Shown here: positions 53,316 to 61,609 of the stretch, piece by piece
How positions within the stretch are numbered: the first letter of the stretch is position 1
Layout of the letters: each line of letters starts with the position of its first letter
Assembly (NCBI RefSeq): GCF_000295935.2
Contig: NZ_ALWO02000036.1
Coordinates: 186,001-250,000, forward strand
Length of the DNA: 64,000 nt
Source: Indibacter alkaliphilus LW1
Lineage (GTDB): Bacteria; Bacteroidota; Bacteroidia; Cytophagales; Cyclobacteriaceae
Reading direction: 5' to 3'
Position numbers and translations under genes: made by a program
The notes under the pieces: generated by a model
Told to the model about the DNA's origin: nothing
Databases searched by the model: none
What the model saw: the letters and a program-made list of their open reading frames with translations, nothing else

Positions 53316-53748
53316 GCCTGAAAATTTTCTTATAGATAGGTTTTCTGTATAAAAACTGTAGATACAGTGCCGGATAGAGTAGAGCCGTCATGAGTGCATT
53401 GGGGCCTTCATATTCTATTTCATCACGAATTTCTGATCCTTGACCCTTCTTTATAATGCGGTGTTTGTGTTTCCATTTGCCAAGAAAAAATGGTAATTCT
53501 ATTCCTTCATCAATAAAGTAAAACTCAGAGGCATCTGTAGCATCATCAGTTATTTCACTTGTCCATTTCTGTTTGAAAAAAATAAAGTTTAGCTCAAGAC
53601 TGACCAAATCTCCTTTGGTAGACCCATCAAATTTCAAAAGCTTTACCGGAGGAAATGGAGGGCTTAGCTTTTTGAAAAGGCTTTCATTAAATCCTTCTTT
53701 TACCTGAAGATAATCTTGGGCTACTTTTGTACTGATAGTTATTTCCAT
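53308..53748 (-). CDS. SRPBCC-like ligand-binding protein
   Basis: A 146-residue alpha/beta protein resembling START/SRPBCC ligand-binding folds: ISTKVAQDYLQVKEGFNESLFKKLSPPFPPVKLLKFDGSTKGDLVSLEL, DEGIELPFFLGKWKHKHRI, and GPNALMTALLYPALYLQFLYRKP at the end, a helix expected to cap the pocket. Family members bind lipids or polyketides or help cyclise them, but many are unassigned. It lies downstream of hflC beyond a terminator, so it is a separate transcript. Confidence 0.7.
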   Translation of the reverse strand: MEITISTKVAQDYLQVKEGFNESLFKKLSPPFPPVKLLKFDGSTKGDLVSLELNFIFFKQKWTSEITDDATDASEFYFIDEGIELPFFLGKWKHKHRIIKKGQGSEIRDEIEYEGPNALMTALLYPALYLQFLYRKPIYKKIFRLK

Positions 53749-53783
53749 GTTGTCTAAAAGATCGGGATATGGAAAATGTTTGA

Positions 53784-53812
53784 AAAAAGCCCCGCAAATT
53801 ACGGGGCTTTTT
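53784..53812 (-). terminator. hflKC terminator
   Basis: AAAAAGCCCCG and CGGGGCTTTTT pair perfectly over 11 bases around CAAATTA, just after the hflC stop. Confidence 0.92.
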
Positions 53813-53815
53813 AAA

Positions 53816-54754
53816 TTAGTTTAATCTTTTGAAGTATTTAAAAAACTCCGAATCCGAAGAAAGGATAATGCTGGTATTATCATCCAATGACTTTTCAAAG
53901 CTTTCCATAGACCTGACAAATTTGTATAAATCTACAGCTTGTCTGTTTCTGTTATAAGCAGAAGCATAGATATCTGTGGCCTCAGCATCAGCCCGGCCTT
54001 TGATTTCTTCAGCTTCACGGAAGGCTTCAGATTGGATCTGAGCAAGATCTCGTTCTTTATCCCCTTCTATCTTTCTGGCCTCTCCCTGTCCTTCAGAGCG
54101 GAATTGATCAGCAATTCTGTTTCTTTCACTGATCATTCTATCGAATACTCTGTCCCGAACTTCGTCTACATAGTTCATTCTCTTAAATCTAAAGTCCAGA
54201 ATTCTTACACCTAGATCGGAGGTTCTTTCATTGGCCTTTTCAAGTACAATTTTTTCAATATTTGCCCTTCCCACAGAGATATCTTCCAGAATTTCTATTT
54301 CCTCCATGAAGTCTTCTGTGATTTCAGGATCTCTGTTTCTGGATCTTACCAAGTCCAATAAGTCGTGGCTTGCCACGGCATTTCTGGTCTCTCCATCCAA
54401 GATATCATCCAACCTGGATTGTGCAGACCTTTCATCTCTGAGTCGGATAAAAAACTGAAGCGGATTTGTGATCTCCCACCTCGCGTAGGTATCTACGAAG
54501 ATGAATTTTTTGTCCTTGGTAGGAACCTGATTCTGATCTCCATCCCATTCCAGATATCTTTTGTCAAAAAACTGGACTTTATGAAGAAAGGGGACTTTGA
54601 AATTCAGCCCCGGTTCTGTTCTGGGTTCTCCTACAGGTCTACCAAACTGCGTTACAATCGCCTGCTGGGTTTCACTAAGAATATAAATGCTGCTGTAGGC
54701 CAATAAGGCCAACAGTCCGGCAAGAATCAGTAATAATGTTCTTGAGGTTTTCAT
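53816..54754 (-). CDS. hflC: HflC, band-7/SPFH protease modulator
   Basis: HflC with HflK forms a large cage complex around the membrane protease FtsH and modulates it. N-terminal membrane helix (TLLLILAGLLALLAYSSIYIL), then the SPFH domain ETQQAIVTQFGRPVGEP, EPGLNFKVPFLHKVQFFDKRYLEWDGD, and the coiled-coil region QFRSEGQGEARKIEGDKERDLAQIQSEAFREAEEIKGRADAEAT. The 312-residue length fits. Overlaps hflK by four bases. Confidence 0.94.
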   Translation of the reverse strand: MKTSRTLLLILAGLLALLAYSSIYILSETQQAIVTQFGRPVGEPRTEPGLNFKVPFLHKVQFFDKRYLEWDGDQNQVPTKDKKFIFVDTYARWEITNPLQFFIRLRDERSAQSRLDDILDGETRNAVASHDLLDLVRSRNRDPEITEDFMEEIEILEDISVGRANIEKIVLEKANERTSDLGVRILDFRFKRMNYVDEVRDRVFDRMISERNRIADQFRSEGQGEARKIEGDKERDLAQIQSEAFREAEEIKGRADAEATDIYASAYNRNRQAVDLYKFVRSMESFEKSLDDNTSIILSSDSEFFKYFKRLN

Positions 54755-55731
54755 GGCGTATTAGTGGTTTTAGCTTTGTCAATATTTAAAAGCGGCAGCA
54801 CATTGTTGCCTTTATCGTCTACGATAATCTTGTTTCCAATTTTTGGAAGTACCCTTTCCATGGTCTCCAAATAAAGCCTTTGCTTGGTAACCTCTGGGGC
54901 TTTGACATAAGCTTCAAAGAGATTATTGAACCTGGTGGCCTCACCCTGCGCCCGGTTGACCCTGTTCAGTGCATAAGCCTCAGCCAACTGAATAGTTTCC
55001 AAGGCTTCTCCTCTTGCTCTTGGAATTACCCTGTTGTATTCCGCTTCAGCTTGGTTGATCAAAGTCTCCCGCTCCTGCTGGGCTTCGTTTACTGCGTTGA
55101 AAGAGGGTTTGACTGGTTCAGGTGGATTGACATCCTGCAAGACGACCTGGTCTATACGGATACCATTTTCATATTCGTCACACATTTCCTGGAGCAATAT
55201 CTCCACACTGGAAGCAATCTCTTGACGGCCTACAGTCAAGACTTCATTGACTGTTCTATCACCCACGATTTTTCGCATTGCTGCCTCGGACATGTCTCTT
55301 AGGGTTTTTTCGGCATTTCTTACCCGAAAAAGATACCTATATGAATCTACGATTCTATACTGTACCACCCACTCTACATCCGAAAGGTTGAGGTCTCCTG
55401 TAAGCATCATGGATTCATCTCCAAAACTGCTTTTTACATACTCTGACTGCTGCCCCGCACTTCTTGTTCTGAATCCAAACTCCTGCTTGAGCTGCCTTTG
55501 AACTGGGATCTTGTACATATTTTCTATCCCGTAAGGAAGAATAAAATTCAACCCTGGAAGAACTGTACGGTTATACTTTCCCAGTTGTACTACAACTCCT
55601 TCTTCTTCCGGTCCTACTGTTTTGGTGCTGGTAACCGCAGCCGCCAAAAGTAAAAACCCTACCACTATCCTGAGAGCATATTTTTTTACCCAATCAGGAT
55701 CAATGTTGATTTCATACCTGTTATCTGACAT
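54751..55731 (-). CDS. hflK: HflK, band-7/SPFH protease modulator
   Basis: Partner of HflC. Starts with a short cytoplasmic stretch, then a membrane helix (YALRIVVGFLLLAAAVTST). SPFH motifs are VGPEEEGVVVQLGKYNRTVLPGLNFILPYGIENMYKIPVQRQ and LTGDLNLSDVEWVVQYRI; the coiled-coil has QQERETLINQAEAEYNRVIPRARGEALETIQLAEAYALNR. It lacks the Gly-rich N-terminus of the E. coli protein. A four-base ATGA overlap ties it to hflC. FtsH itself is not in the window. Confidence 0.94.
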   Translation of the reverse strand: MSDNRYEINIDPDWVKKYALRIVVGFLLLAAAVTSTKTVGPEEEGVVVQLGKYNRTVLPGLNFILPYGIENMYKIPVQRQLKQEFGFRTRSAGQQSEYVKSSFGDESMMLTGDLNLSDVEWVVQYRIVDSYRYLFRVRNAEKTLRDMSEAAMRKIVGDRTVNEVLTVGRQEIASSVEILLQEMCDEYENGIRIDQVVLQDVNPPEPVKPSFNAVNEAQQERETLINQAEAEYNRVIPRARGEALETIQLAEAYALNRVNRAQGEATRFNNLFEAYVKAPEVTKQRLYLETMERVLPKIGNKIIVDDKGNNVLPLLNIDKAKTTNTP

Positions 55732-55772
55732 TTTTAAATTTATTTGTGAATTTCAAAATTGGCCTTTCGACA

Positions 55773-56381
55773 TCAAAAGGTAAGGACAAAAATCATAAAG
55801 AGCACCAACCAAATCAAATCCATGAAATACCAGTACTTGGTGAAAAGCTGTATCCTCATCCTTTCAAATGGATTGGTAAGCATGACAATTTCCTGAATTT
55901 CATCCTTCTCTTTTTTGGAATATTGCAGGGTCATGATCACGGCAAATATCATTGCTCCGCAAAGATGAAACAAGTGTATCCCACTCAAAACATACAAAAA
56001 ACTACCACTTGGCAATCCTCTAAAGTCTACACCCATTGCCGTCAGTTCCTGCCAGCCAATGAGCTGTAAAATAGAAAAGGCAACTCCCAGCCAAAATGTT
56101 AACATCAGTGCTTTTTTCAATTCCCTGATGGACTCTTTTTTATAAAAACTGATCATCTTGGACACTGTATAGCCTGATACAAGTATTACGAAGGTGCTGA
56201 GAATAAAGGATTTTGGCATTCTAAAGCCAACCGCCTCCATATTGTCAGTACCTGAAGCCAAAAAAGCGATTGTCATAAATAAAAATATCAACCCACTTCC
56301 AAACATGCCCAAATACATCAGGGTTTGATATGGATGCATGTTCTCAATTCTTTGAAACCAAGTTTCGTCTGTTTTTTCCAT
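55773..56381 (-). CDS. Haem-copper oxidase subunit III-like protein
   Basis: A 202-residue protein with five membrane helices. It matches cytochrome c oxidase subunit III: an N-terminal HPYQTLMYLGMFGSGLIF helix, GIHLFHLCGAMIFAVIM and KYWYFMDLIWLVLFMIF near the end. No subunit I or II genes are adjacent, so it may serve an oxidase encoded elsewhere or have an assembly role. The start at 56381 follows a GGAGAAAA stretch; earlier ATGs would add a hydrophobic leader. Diverges from mfd. Confidence 0.8.
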   Translation of the reverse strand: MEKTDETWFQRIENMHPYQTLMYLGMFGSGLIFLFMTIAFLASGTDNMEAVGFRMPKSFILSTFVILVSGYTVSKMISFYKKESIRELKKALMLTFWLGVAFSILQLIGWQELTAMGVDFRGLPSGSFLYVLSGIHLFHLCGAMIFAVIMTLQYSKKEKDEIQEIVMLTNPFERMRIQLFTKYWYFMDLIWLVLFMIFVLTF

Positions 56382-56485
56382 TTTTTCTCCTCCGTATACT
56401 GTAAACATTCCAAGCCGTACTAGGTTCAGGTTTTTGTACACTATTTGGTAATACAGGGCTAGGGGAATAAACAGAATCATTTTCC

Positions 56486-56494
56486 TAACTTTAC
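56486..56494 (+). promoter_or_regulatory. Candidate mfd -7 box
   Basis: TAACTTTAC is one mismatch from TAnnTTTG and lies 29 bases before the TTG start of mfd. Weak evidence. Confidence 0.25.
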
Positions 56495-56523
56495 GCCTTC
56501 AAAAAAAGAACCTCAAGCATATT

Positions 56524-59500
56524 TTGGAAAAATCCGCCTTCCTATCTTTATACGAATCTGATCCATTTGTTCAAACGCTCTTGGACAAGATCCAATCTTC
56601 TAAATCCAACAACTTCCAATTTAAGGGTATTTCAGGAAGTTTAGACCTCATACTTTTCTCTATCATTTTTAGAAGATTAGGAGGGTTTCATCTGATCATT
56701 GCTCATGACAAGGAGGAGGCAGCATACCTCAACAATGACTTGCAGGAGCTCTTGGGTAATCAATCCTCAAATATTTTTCCTTCGAGTTATAAACGACCTT
56801 ATCAATACGAAGAAATAGAAAATGCAAACGTTTTGATGAGGGCTGAGATTCTGAATAAAATACTAAGCAAAGAAAAGGATTCTGAAATCGTTGTTACTTA
56901 CGCCGAGGCCTTATATGAAAAGGTAATCAATAAAAGAGCCTTGAAAGAAAATACCCTCAAGGCCAGAGTGGGAGAAAAAGTTGACCTTGAATTTATAGCT
57001 GAACTTTTGGCAACCTATGACTTCGAAAAAACAGACTTTGTTTACGAGCCAGGACAATTTTCCATCAGAGGGGGGATTGTTGATATTTTCTCTTATGCCA
57101 ATGACCTCCCTTTTAGGTTGGAACTATTCGGAAAGGAAATAGAAAGTATCAGGACTTTTGACCCGGAGACCCAGCTATCCATCGAGCCAATCGATCAGAT
57201 CAGTATTATTCCAAATGTACAGACCAAGTTTCTTCAGGAAGTAAGACAGTCTTTCTTGGACTTTTTGCCGGAATATACCTACATCTGGTACAAAGATTAT
57301 CAGTTTTCTTTGGACACCTTAGACGAGCATTTCCAAAAAGCAGAGCAATCTTTTCAGCAAATTGTGGAAACCAACTCGAGTGGAAAACTCATGCTGAAGC
57401 CCGAAGATCTTTTTGATAATTCGGAATCATTTCTTAAAAGCACAGCAAGTTTTTCCAAAATAGAATTTGGTCATAAATTCTATTTTCAGGATGCTGAGCT
57501 CTTTCAGTTTGACTCGCAGCCCCAGCCGTCTTTCAACAAGAACTTTGAGCTCCTTGTCGAAAACCTTGTCAGCAATGAAAGAGAAGGCTGGCTCAATGTT
57601 ATCTGTTCAGAATCCGATAAGCAGATCAATAGACTGGCCAATATTTTTCAGGAACTTGACCCTACACTTCAGGTTCAATCCCTTCAAATCGGTCTGAGGG
57701 AAGGGTTTGTCGATAAAAATTTACAATTGGCATGTTATACAGACCATCAGATATTCGAAAGGTATCATAGGTATAAAACCAAAAACAAGGCCAGCAAATC
57801 CAAAGCACTTACCCTTCGAGAACTCAAAACACTCAATCCGGGGGATTTTGTGGTCCATGTAGATTACGGGGTTGGCCGGTTTGCAGGCTTGGAAAAAGTC
57901 GATGTCAGTGGAAAGCTTCAGGAAGCAGTCAGGTTGATATTTAGAGATGACGATTTGCTCTATGTCAATATTCACTCTATCCACAAAATATCGAAGTATT
58001 CAGGGCAAGAGGGTACTATGCCCACCATGTCCAAGCTGGGATCGCCGGAATGGGAAAACAAAAAGAAAAAGGTAAAAGGCAAAGTCAAGGATATTGCCAA
58101 AGAGCTGATTGCCCTTTATGCAAAAAGAAGGAACGCTAATGGTTTCAGGTTTTCGGAAGATTCCGTGCTTCAGGTTGAGCTTGAGAGCTCGTTTGTTTTT
58201 GAAGATACTCCGGATCAGGCATTGGCTACCGCTGATGTCAAATCTGATATGGAAAAGCCTTATCCCATGGATAGGCTTGTTTGTGGAGACGTGGGTTTTG
58301 GCAAAACCGAAGTGGCTATTCGCGCCGCCTTTAAGGCTGTCAACGACAGAAAACAAGTGGCTATCTTGGTGCCCACTACCATCCTGGCCATGCAGCATTT
58401 TCAGACTTTGAAAGAAAGGCTGCAGGACTTCCCGGTAAAAGTGGAGTACATCAACCGATTCAGAACATCCAAAGAAATCAAGGAAATTGCTTCACAGGTA
58501 AATACTGGAGAAATAGACATTCTTGTAGGCACCCATAGAATCGTCAACAAAGACATCAAATTCAAAGATCTGGGACTCTTGGTCATTGATGAAGAACAGA
58601 AGTTTGGTGTGAAAGTAAAAGATCAGCTGAAGGAAATGAAAGTCAATGTGGATGTATTGACACTTACCGCTACCCCTATTCCTAGGACCCTGCATTTTTC
58701 CCTAATGGGTGCCAGGGACTTATCAGTGATTGCGACCCCTCCCCCTAACAGGCAGCCTGTGACTACTGAAATCCATACTTTTCAGGAGGAAGTGATCCGT
58801 GATGCCATAGCTTATGAACTGAGGCGTGGAGGTCAGGTCTTTTTTGTTCACAATAGAGTTGGTGAAATTGACTCTATTGCCAACCTGATCATGAAATTGG
58901 TCCCTGATGCAAGGGTAGCTGGTGCACATGGACAAATGGATGGCAAAAAGCTGGAAAAAATAATGGTCAGGTTTATAGAAGGTGAGTATGATGTCCTTGT
59001 TTCTACCAATATCATTGAGTCCGGATTGGATATTCCCAATGCCAACACCATTATCATCAATAGGGCACACATGTTTGGGCTTAGCGACTTGCATCAGATG
59101 AGAGGACGGGTCGGAAGAAGCAACAAAAAGGCATTCTGTTACCTATTGACAACCCCGACCACGGGATTGACTCCGGAAGCAAGAAAAAGGCTTCAGACAT
59201 TGGAGGAATTTTCGGATTTGGGCGACGGCTTTAAGGTGGCCATGAGGGACTTGGATATCAGAGGGGCCGGAAACTTGCTGGGAGCAGAACAGAGCGGCTT
59301 TATCACCGATTTGGGATTTGAGATGTATCACAAGATACTCGATGAGGCTGTTCAGGAGTTGAAGGAAAATGAATTTGCAGCATTATTTGAAGATGACCTC
59401 AAAGAGAAAGTGGAAATTCTGGTGCAGGATTGTGTGATAGAAACAGACTTCGAGTTGCTGATACCTGAGACTTACGTATCCAATATTTCAGAAAGACTTA

Positions 59501-59877
59501 ACCTCTACTCCAAACTGGATAATGTCAAGACCGAAGATGGGCTGCAGCCTTTTATCAAATCCATCAAAGACAGGTTTGGTCCAATTCCAGAGGTTGTGGA
59601 TGATTTATTTGAAACTGTCCGCTTGAGGTGGCTGGCAGAAAGCCTTGGTTTTGAAAAACTTGCTCTGAAAAATGAGCTGATGAAATGCTATTTTGTTCCT
59701 TCATCGAAAGAAAGTTATTACAAGTCAGATACTTTTGGCAGAATCATTCGTTTTGTACAAACCCAACCCAGAAGTTGCAAAATGAAAGAATATAAGAATC
59801 GTTTGATTCTCAACATATCAGGAGTGAAAAGTATCCAAAAGGCAAAAAAATGGCTGGAAGAGATGAAAAAAGAGTAA
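56524..59877 (+). CDS. mfd: Transcription-repair coupling factor
   Basis: Mfd removes RNA polymerase stalled at DNA lesions and recruits UvrA. At 1117 residues it is full length. It starts with TTG; no ATG lies upstream in frame before the promoter region. Regions seen: the UvrB-homology part with RGGIVDIFSYANDLPFRLELFGKEIESIRTFD, the RNA-polymerase interaction domain (GDFVVHVDYGVGRFAGLEKV), Walker A GDVGFGKTEVAIRAAF, the DEEQ box (LVIDEEQKFGVKVKD), and TATPIPRTLHFSLMGARDLSVI. Motif VI has QMRGRVGRSNKKAFCYLLT. The C-terminal TRCF domain is present. No terminator T-run was seen after it. Confidence 0.96.
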   Translation: MEKSAFLSLYESDPFVQTLLDKIQSSKSNNFQFKGISGSLDLILFSIIFRRLGGFHLIIAHDKEEAAYLNNDLQELLGNQSSNIFPSSYKRPYQYEEIENANVLMRAEILNKILSKEKDSEIVVTYAEALYEKVINKRALKENTLKARVGEKVDLEFIAELLATYDFEKTDFVYEPGQFSIRGGIVDIFSYANDLPFRLELFGKEIESIRTFDPETQLSIEPIDQISIIPNVQTKFLQEVRQSFLDFLPEYTYIWYKDYQFSLDTLDEHFQKAEQSFQQIVETNSSGKLMLKPEDLFDNSESFLKSTASFSKIEFGHKFYFQDAELFQFDSQPQPSFNKNFELLVENLVSNEREGWLNVICSESDKQINRLANIFQELDPTLQVQSLQIGLREGFVDKNLQLACYTDHQIFERYHRYKTKNKASKSKALTLRELKTLNPGDFVVHVDYGVGRFAGLEKVDVSGKLQEAVRLIFRDDDLLYVNIHSIHKISKYSGQEGTMPTMSKLGSPEWENKKKKVKGKVKDIAKELIALYAKRRNANGFRFSEDSVLQVELESSFVFEDTPDQALATADVKSDMEKPYPMDRLVCGDVGFGKTEVAIRAAFKAVNDRKQVAILVPTTILAMQHFQTLKERLQDFPVKVEYINRFRTSKEIKEIASQVNTGEIDILVGTHRIVNKDIKFKDLGLLVIDEEQKFGVKVKDQLKEMKVNVDVLTLTATPIPRTLHFSLMGARDLSVIATPPPNRQPVTTEIHTFQEEVIRDAIAYELRRGGQVFFVHNRVGEIDSIANLIMKLVPDARVAGAHGQMDGKKLEKIMVRFIEGEYDVLVSTNIIESGLDIPNANTIIINRAHMFGLSDLHQMRGRVGRSNKKAFCYLLTTPTTGLTPEARKRLQTLEEFSDLGDGFKVAMRDLDIRGAGNLLGAEQSGFITDLGFEMYHKILDEAVQELKENEFAALFEDDLKEKVEILVQDCVIETDFELLIPETYVSNISERLNLYSKLDNVKTEDGLQPFIKSIKDRFGPIPEVVDDLFETVRLRWLAESLGFEKLALKNELMKCYFVPSSKESYYKSDTFGRIIRFVQTQPRSCKMKEYKNRLILNISGVKSIQKAKKWLEEMKKE

Positions 59878-59949
59878 AAATTTCAAAAAATTTAATGGCA
59901 GGATAATTGCTTTTGAGGGGGAGATATTTGTTATATCCTCCAAAATATG

Positions 59950-59984
59950 GCCGTTTTCGGCTATTTGTAGCTTTTGGCTACAAA
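59950..59984. other. Tandem hairpins upstream of the GldJ-like gene
   Basis: GCCG-TTTT-CGGC at 59950-59961 is followed at once by TTTGTAGC-TTTTG-GCTACAAA at 59964-59984. An A-run follows, so on the minus strand the second stem is followed by T residues. They lie between mfd and the next gene and may terminate mfd weakly or structure a 5' leader. Confidence 0.5.
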
Positions 59985-60058
59985 AAAAATTCTTTGGGAT
60001 AAGATATTAATGATTATATATTAGCGTTCTAATTGTGCACAAAAAACAGTATTGTCAA

Positions 60059-61282
60059 ATGGTTTTTCGAAAAAGTAATTTAGGAATGATAGCAGCAATG
60101 TTGCTGATTGTTGGCGGAGCCATCCTTTCTTCCTGTAACAAACAACCCGGCTATGGCCGAAGAACCGCAAATAAGCCTGGAAAGGCCAGCGCCTCCACCG
60201 GTGCTGATTTCAGTAAAGACATCAATGACAGCTCCAAATTTTTTGTAGCTAAATTTGCCGAACAAAAAATCGGTCCGAGGTTGAAATTCATTCAAGGCGG
60301 TAGGACAGTTTTAGGCTCTCAGGAGCAGGATGTTATGGCATTTAGAGATAATGTAGAGAGAACAGTGACTGTCGCTTCTTTTTACATGGATGAAACTGAA
60401 GTTACCAATGTGGATTACCGAGAGTTTTTGTTCTACATGGGTAAAAACGTTAGTGCCGACTCCATCCAAAAGTTGGAGCCTAGGGAGAATGTTTGGGCGG
60501 GAGCAATGAACTATAATGACCTTTACGATACTTATTATTTCAGATTTCCTGGGTTCAATTTTTACCCTGTAGCAGGAGTTTCCTGGACTCAGGCCAATAC
60601 TTATGCCAAGTGGAGAACTGAATTTGTATCCAATATCATCAGAGAACAAAATAATGTAGATTCTACCCTCAACAAAAGACAGTTGATTGAGAGAGGAGTG
60701 GCTATTGCAGAATACCGATTGCCAAACGAAGGTGAGTGGGAATATGCTGCGAAAGCGATGATAGGTACACAGTATATGGATGAGAACCAGGAAAACGGAA
60801 GAATTTATCCTTGGGATGGAAGAGGCGTGAGAAATCCATACAACATCAAAAGAAAAGGCAGACAAGGTGATTTCCTTGCCAACTTCAAAAGAGGTAGAGG
60901 TGATTATGCCGGTATCGCAGGTAGCAAAGTAAATGATGGAGAAATCCTTCCTACAAACGTATATGACATGCCACCAAATGACTTCGGTCTGTACCATATG
61001 GCAGGAAATGTCAATGAGTGGGTTGGTGACGTTTACCGACCACTTTCTTTCCAGGATTTTGATGATCTCAACCCATTGAGAAAAGATGGTATCTACGATG
61101 AAGAAGAGAATTATACTACCATGTTGATTACCGATGAGTTTAGGGTTTACAAAGGAGGTTCTTGGAGAGATATGGCTTACTGGTTGACTCCAGGAGCAAG
61201 GAGATTTGCTCATCAGGATTCTGCAACCAACCATATCGGATTCAGATGTGCGATGATCTCTATCGGAGCAAAAGGAAAATAA
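60059..61282 (+). CDS. gldJ: GldJ-like SUMF1-domain lipoprotein
   Basis: An outer-membrane lipoprotein related to GldJ, which gliding bacteria need for motility and type IX secretion; it is thought to stabilise GldK. The ATG at 60059 is preferred over an upstream GTG at 60035. Signal peptide with lipobox at ILSSC. The body is a SUMF1/formylglycine-enzyme-like domain: LKFIQGGRTVLGSQEQDVM, FYMDETEVTNVDYREFLFYMG, YPVAGVSWTQANTYAKWR, EYRLPNEGEWEYAAKA, HMAGNVNEWVGDV, FRVYKGGSWRD and NHIGFRCAMI. There is no gldK-L-M-N cluster next to it, which fits GldJ better than GldK. At 408 residues it is shorter than flavobacterial GldJ, so motility is uncertain and assignment is moderate. Confidence 0.7.
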   Translation: MVFRKSNLGMIAAMLLIVGGAILSSCNKQPGYGRRTANKPGKASASTGADFSKDINDSSKFFVAKFAEQKIGPRLKFIQGGRTVLGSQEQDVMAFRDNVERTVTVASFYMDETEVTNVDYREFLFYMGKNVSADSIQKLEPRENVWAGAMNYNDLYDTYYFRFPGFNFYPVAGVSWTQANTYAKWRTEFVSNIIREQNNVDSTLNKRQLIERGVAIAEYRLPNEGEWEYAAKAMIGTQYMDENQENGRIYPWDGRGVRNPYNIKRKGRQGDFLANFKRGRGDYAGIAGSKVNDGEILPTNVYDMPPNDFGLYHMAGNVNEWVGDVYRPLSFQDFDDLNPLRKDGIYDEEENYTTMLITDEFRVYKGGSWRDMAYWLTPGARRFAHQDSATNHIGFRCAMISIGAKGK

Positions 61283-61302
61283 TTGATACAGAAATTGTAA
61301 TT

Positions 61303-61337
61303 AAAAGGAAGCTCAAAAGGCTTCCTTTTTTTGTTTT
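61303..61337 (+). terminator. Terminator of the GldJ-like gene
   Basis: AAAAGGAAGC and GCTTCCTTTT pair perfectly over ten bases around a seven-base loop, followed by a T-run. Confidence 0.88.
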
Positions 61338-61609
61338 ATATTCAAAGATTTTATGCTCTAGTTGGCGTTTTTCAACACGCCCTAAATGGTGGTATAAACC
61401 TATGATTTCAAGCCAATATCTATTAGTATCGGATTGATCTAGGCCCTTATTTAAGTTGGTTAGTGATCTAATTGCGGATACACATATTAGATTATATAAG
61501 GATATCAAGTTTTATTCAAGCCAAAAAAATTTTTAAACCAAAAAGATAAAAAAGGCTTTAAACTAAATAACATCTTGTATTTTCAAACTTGTAATAAAAA
61601 TTAAAACCC
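61338..61609. other. AT-rich gap without a gene
   Basis: No open frame with coding character was seen and no repeat stands out. It must contain the promoter of the S9 peptidase gene, but no convincing TAnnTTTG box was identified by eye. Confidence 0.4.

Noticed and set aside
60311-61234. 307-codon open frame antisense to the GldJ-like gene
   Set aside because: No domain or signal, low-complexity Ser/Ile-rich composition, and the opposite strand has a clear protein family.
60059-61282. GldK of a gldKLMN type IX secretion cluster
   Set aside because: The next gene is an S9 peptidase, not gldL, and the SUMF1-domain motifs fit GldJ better.
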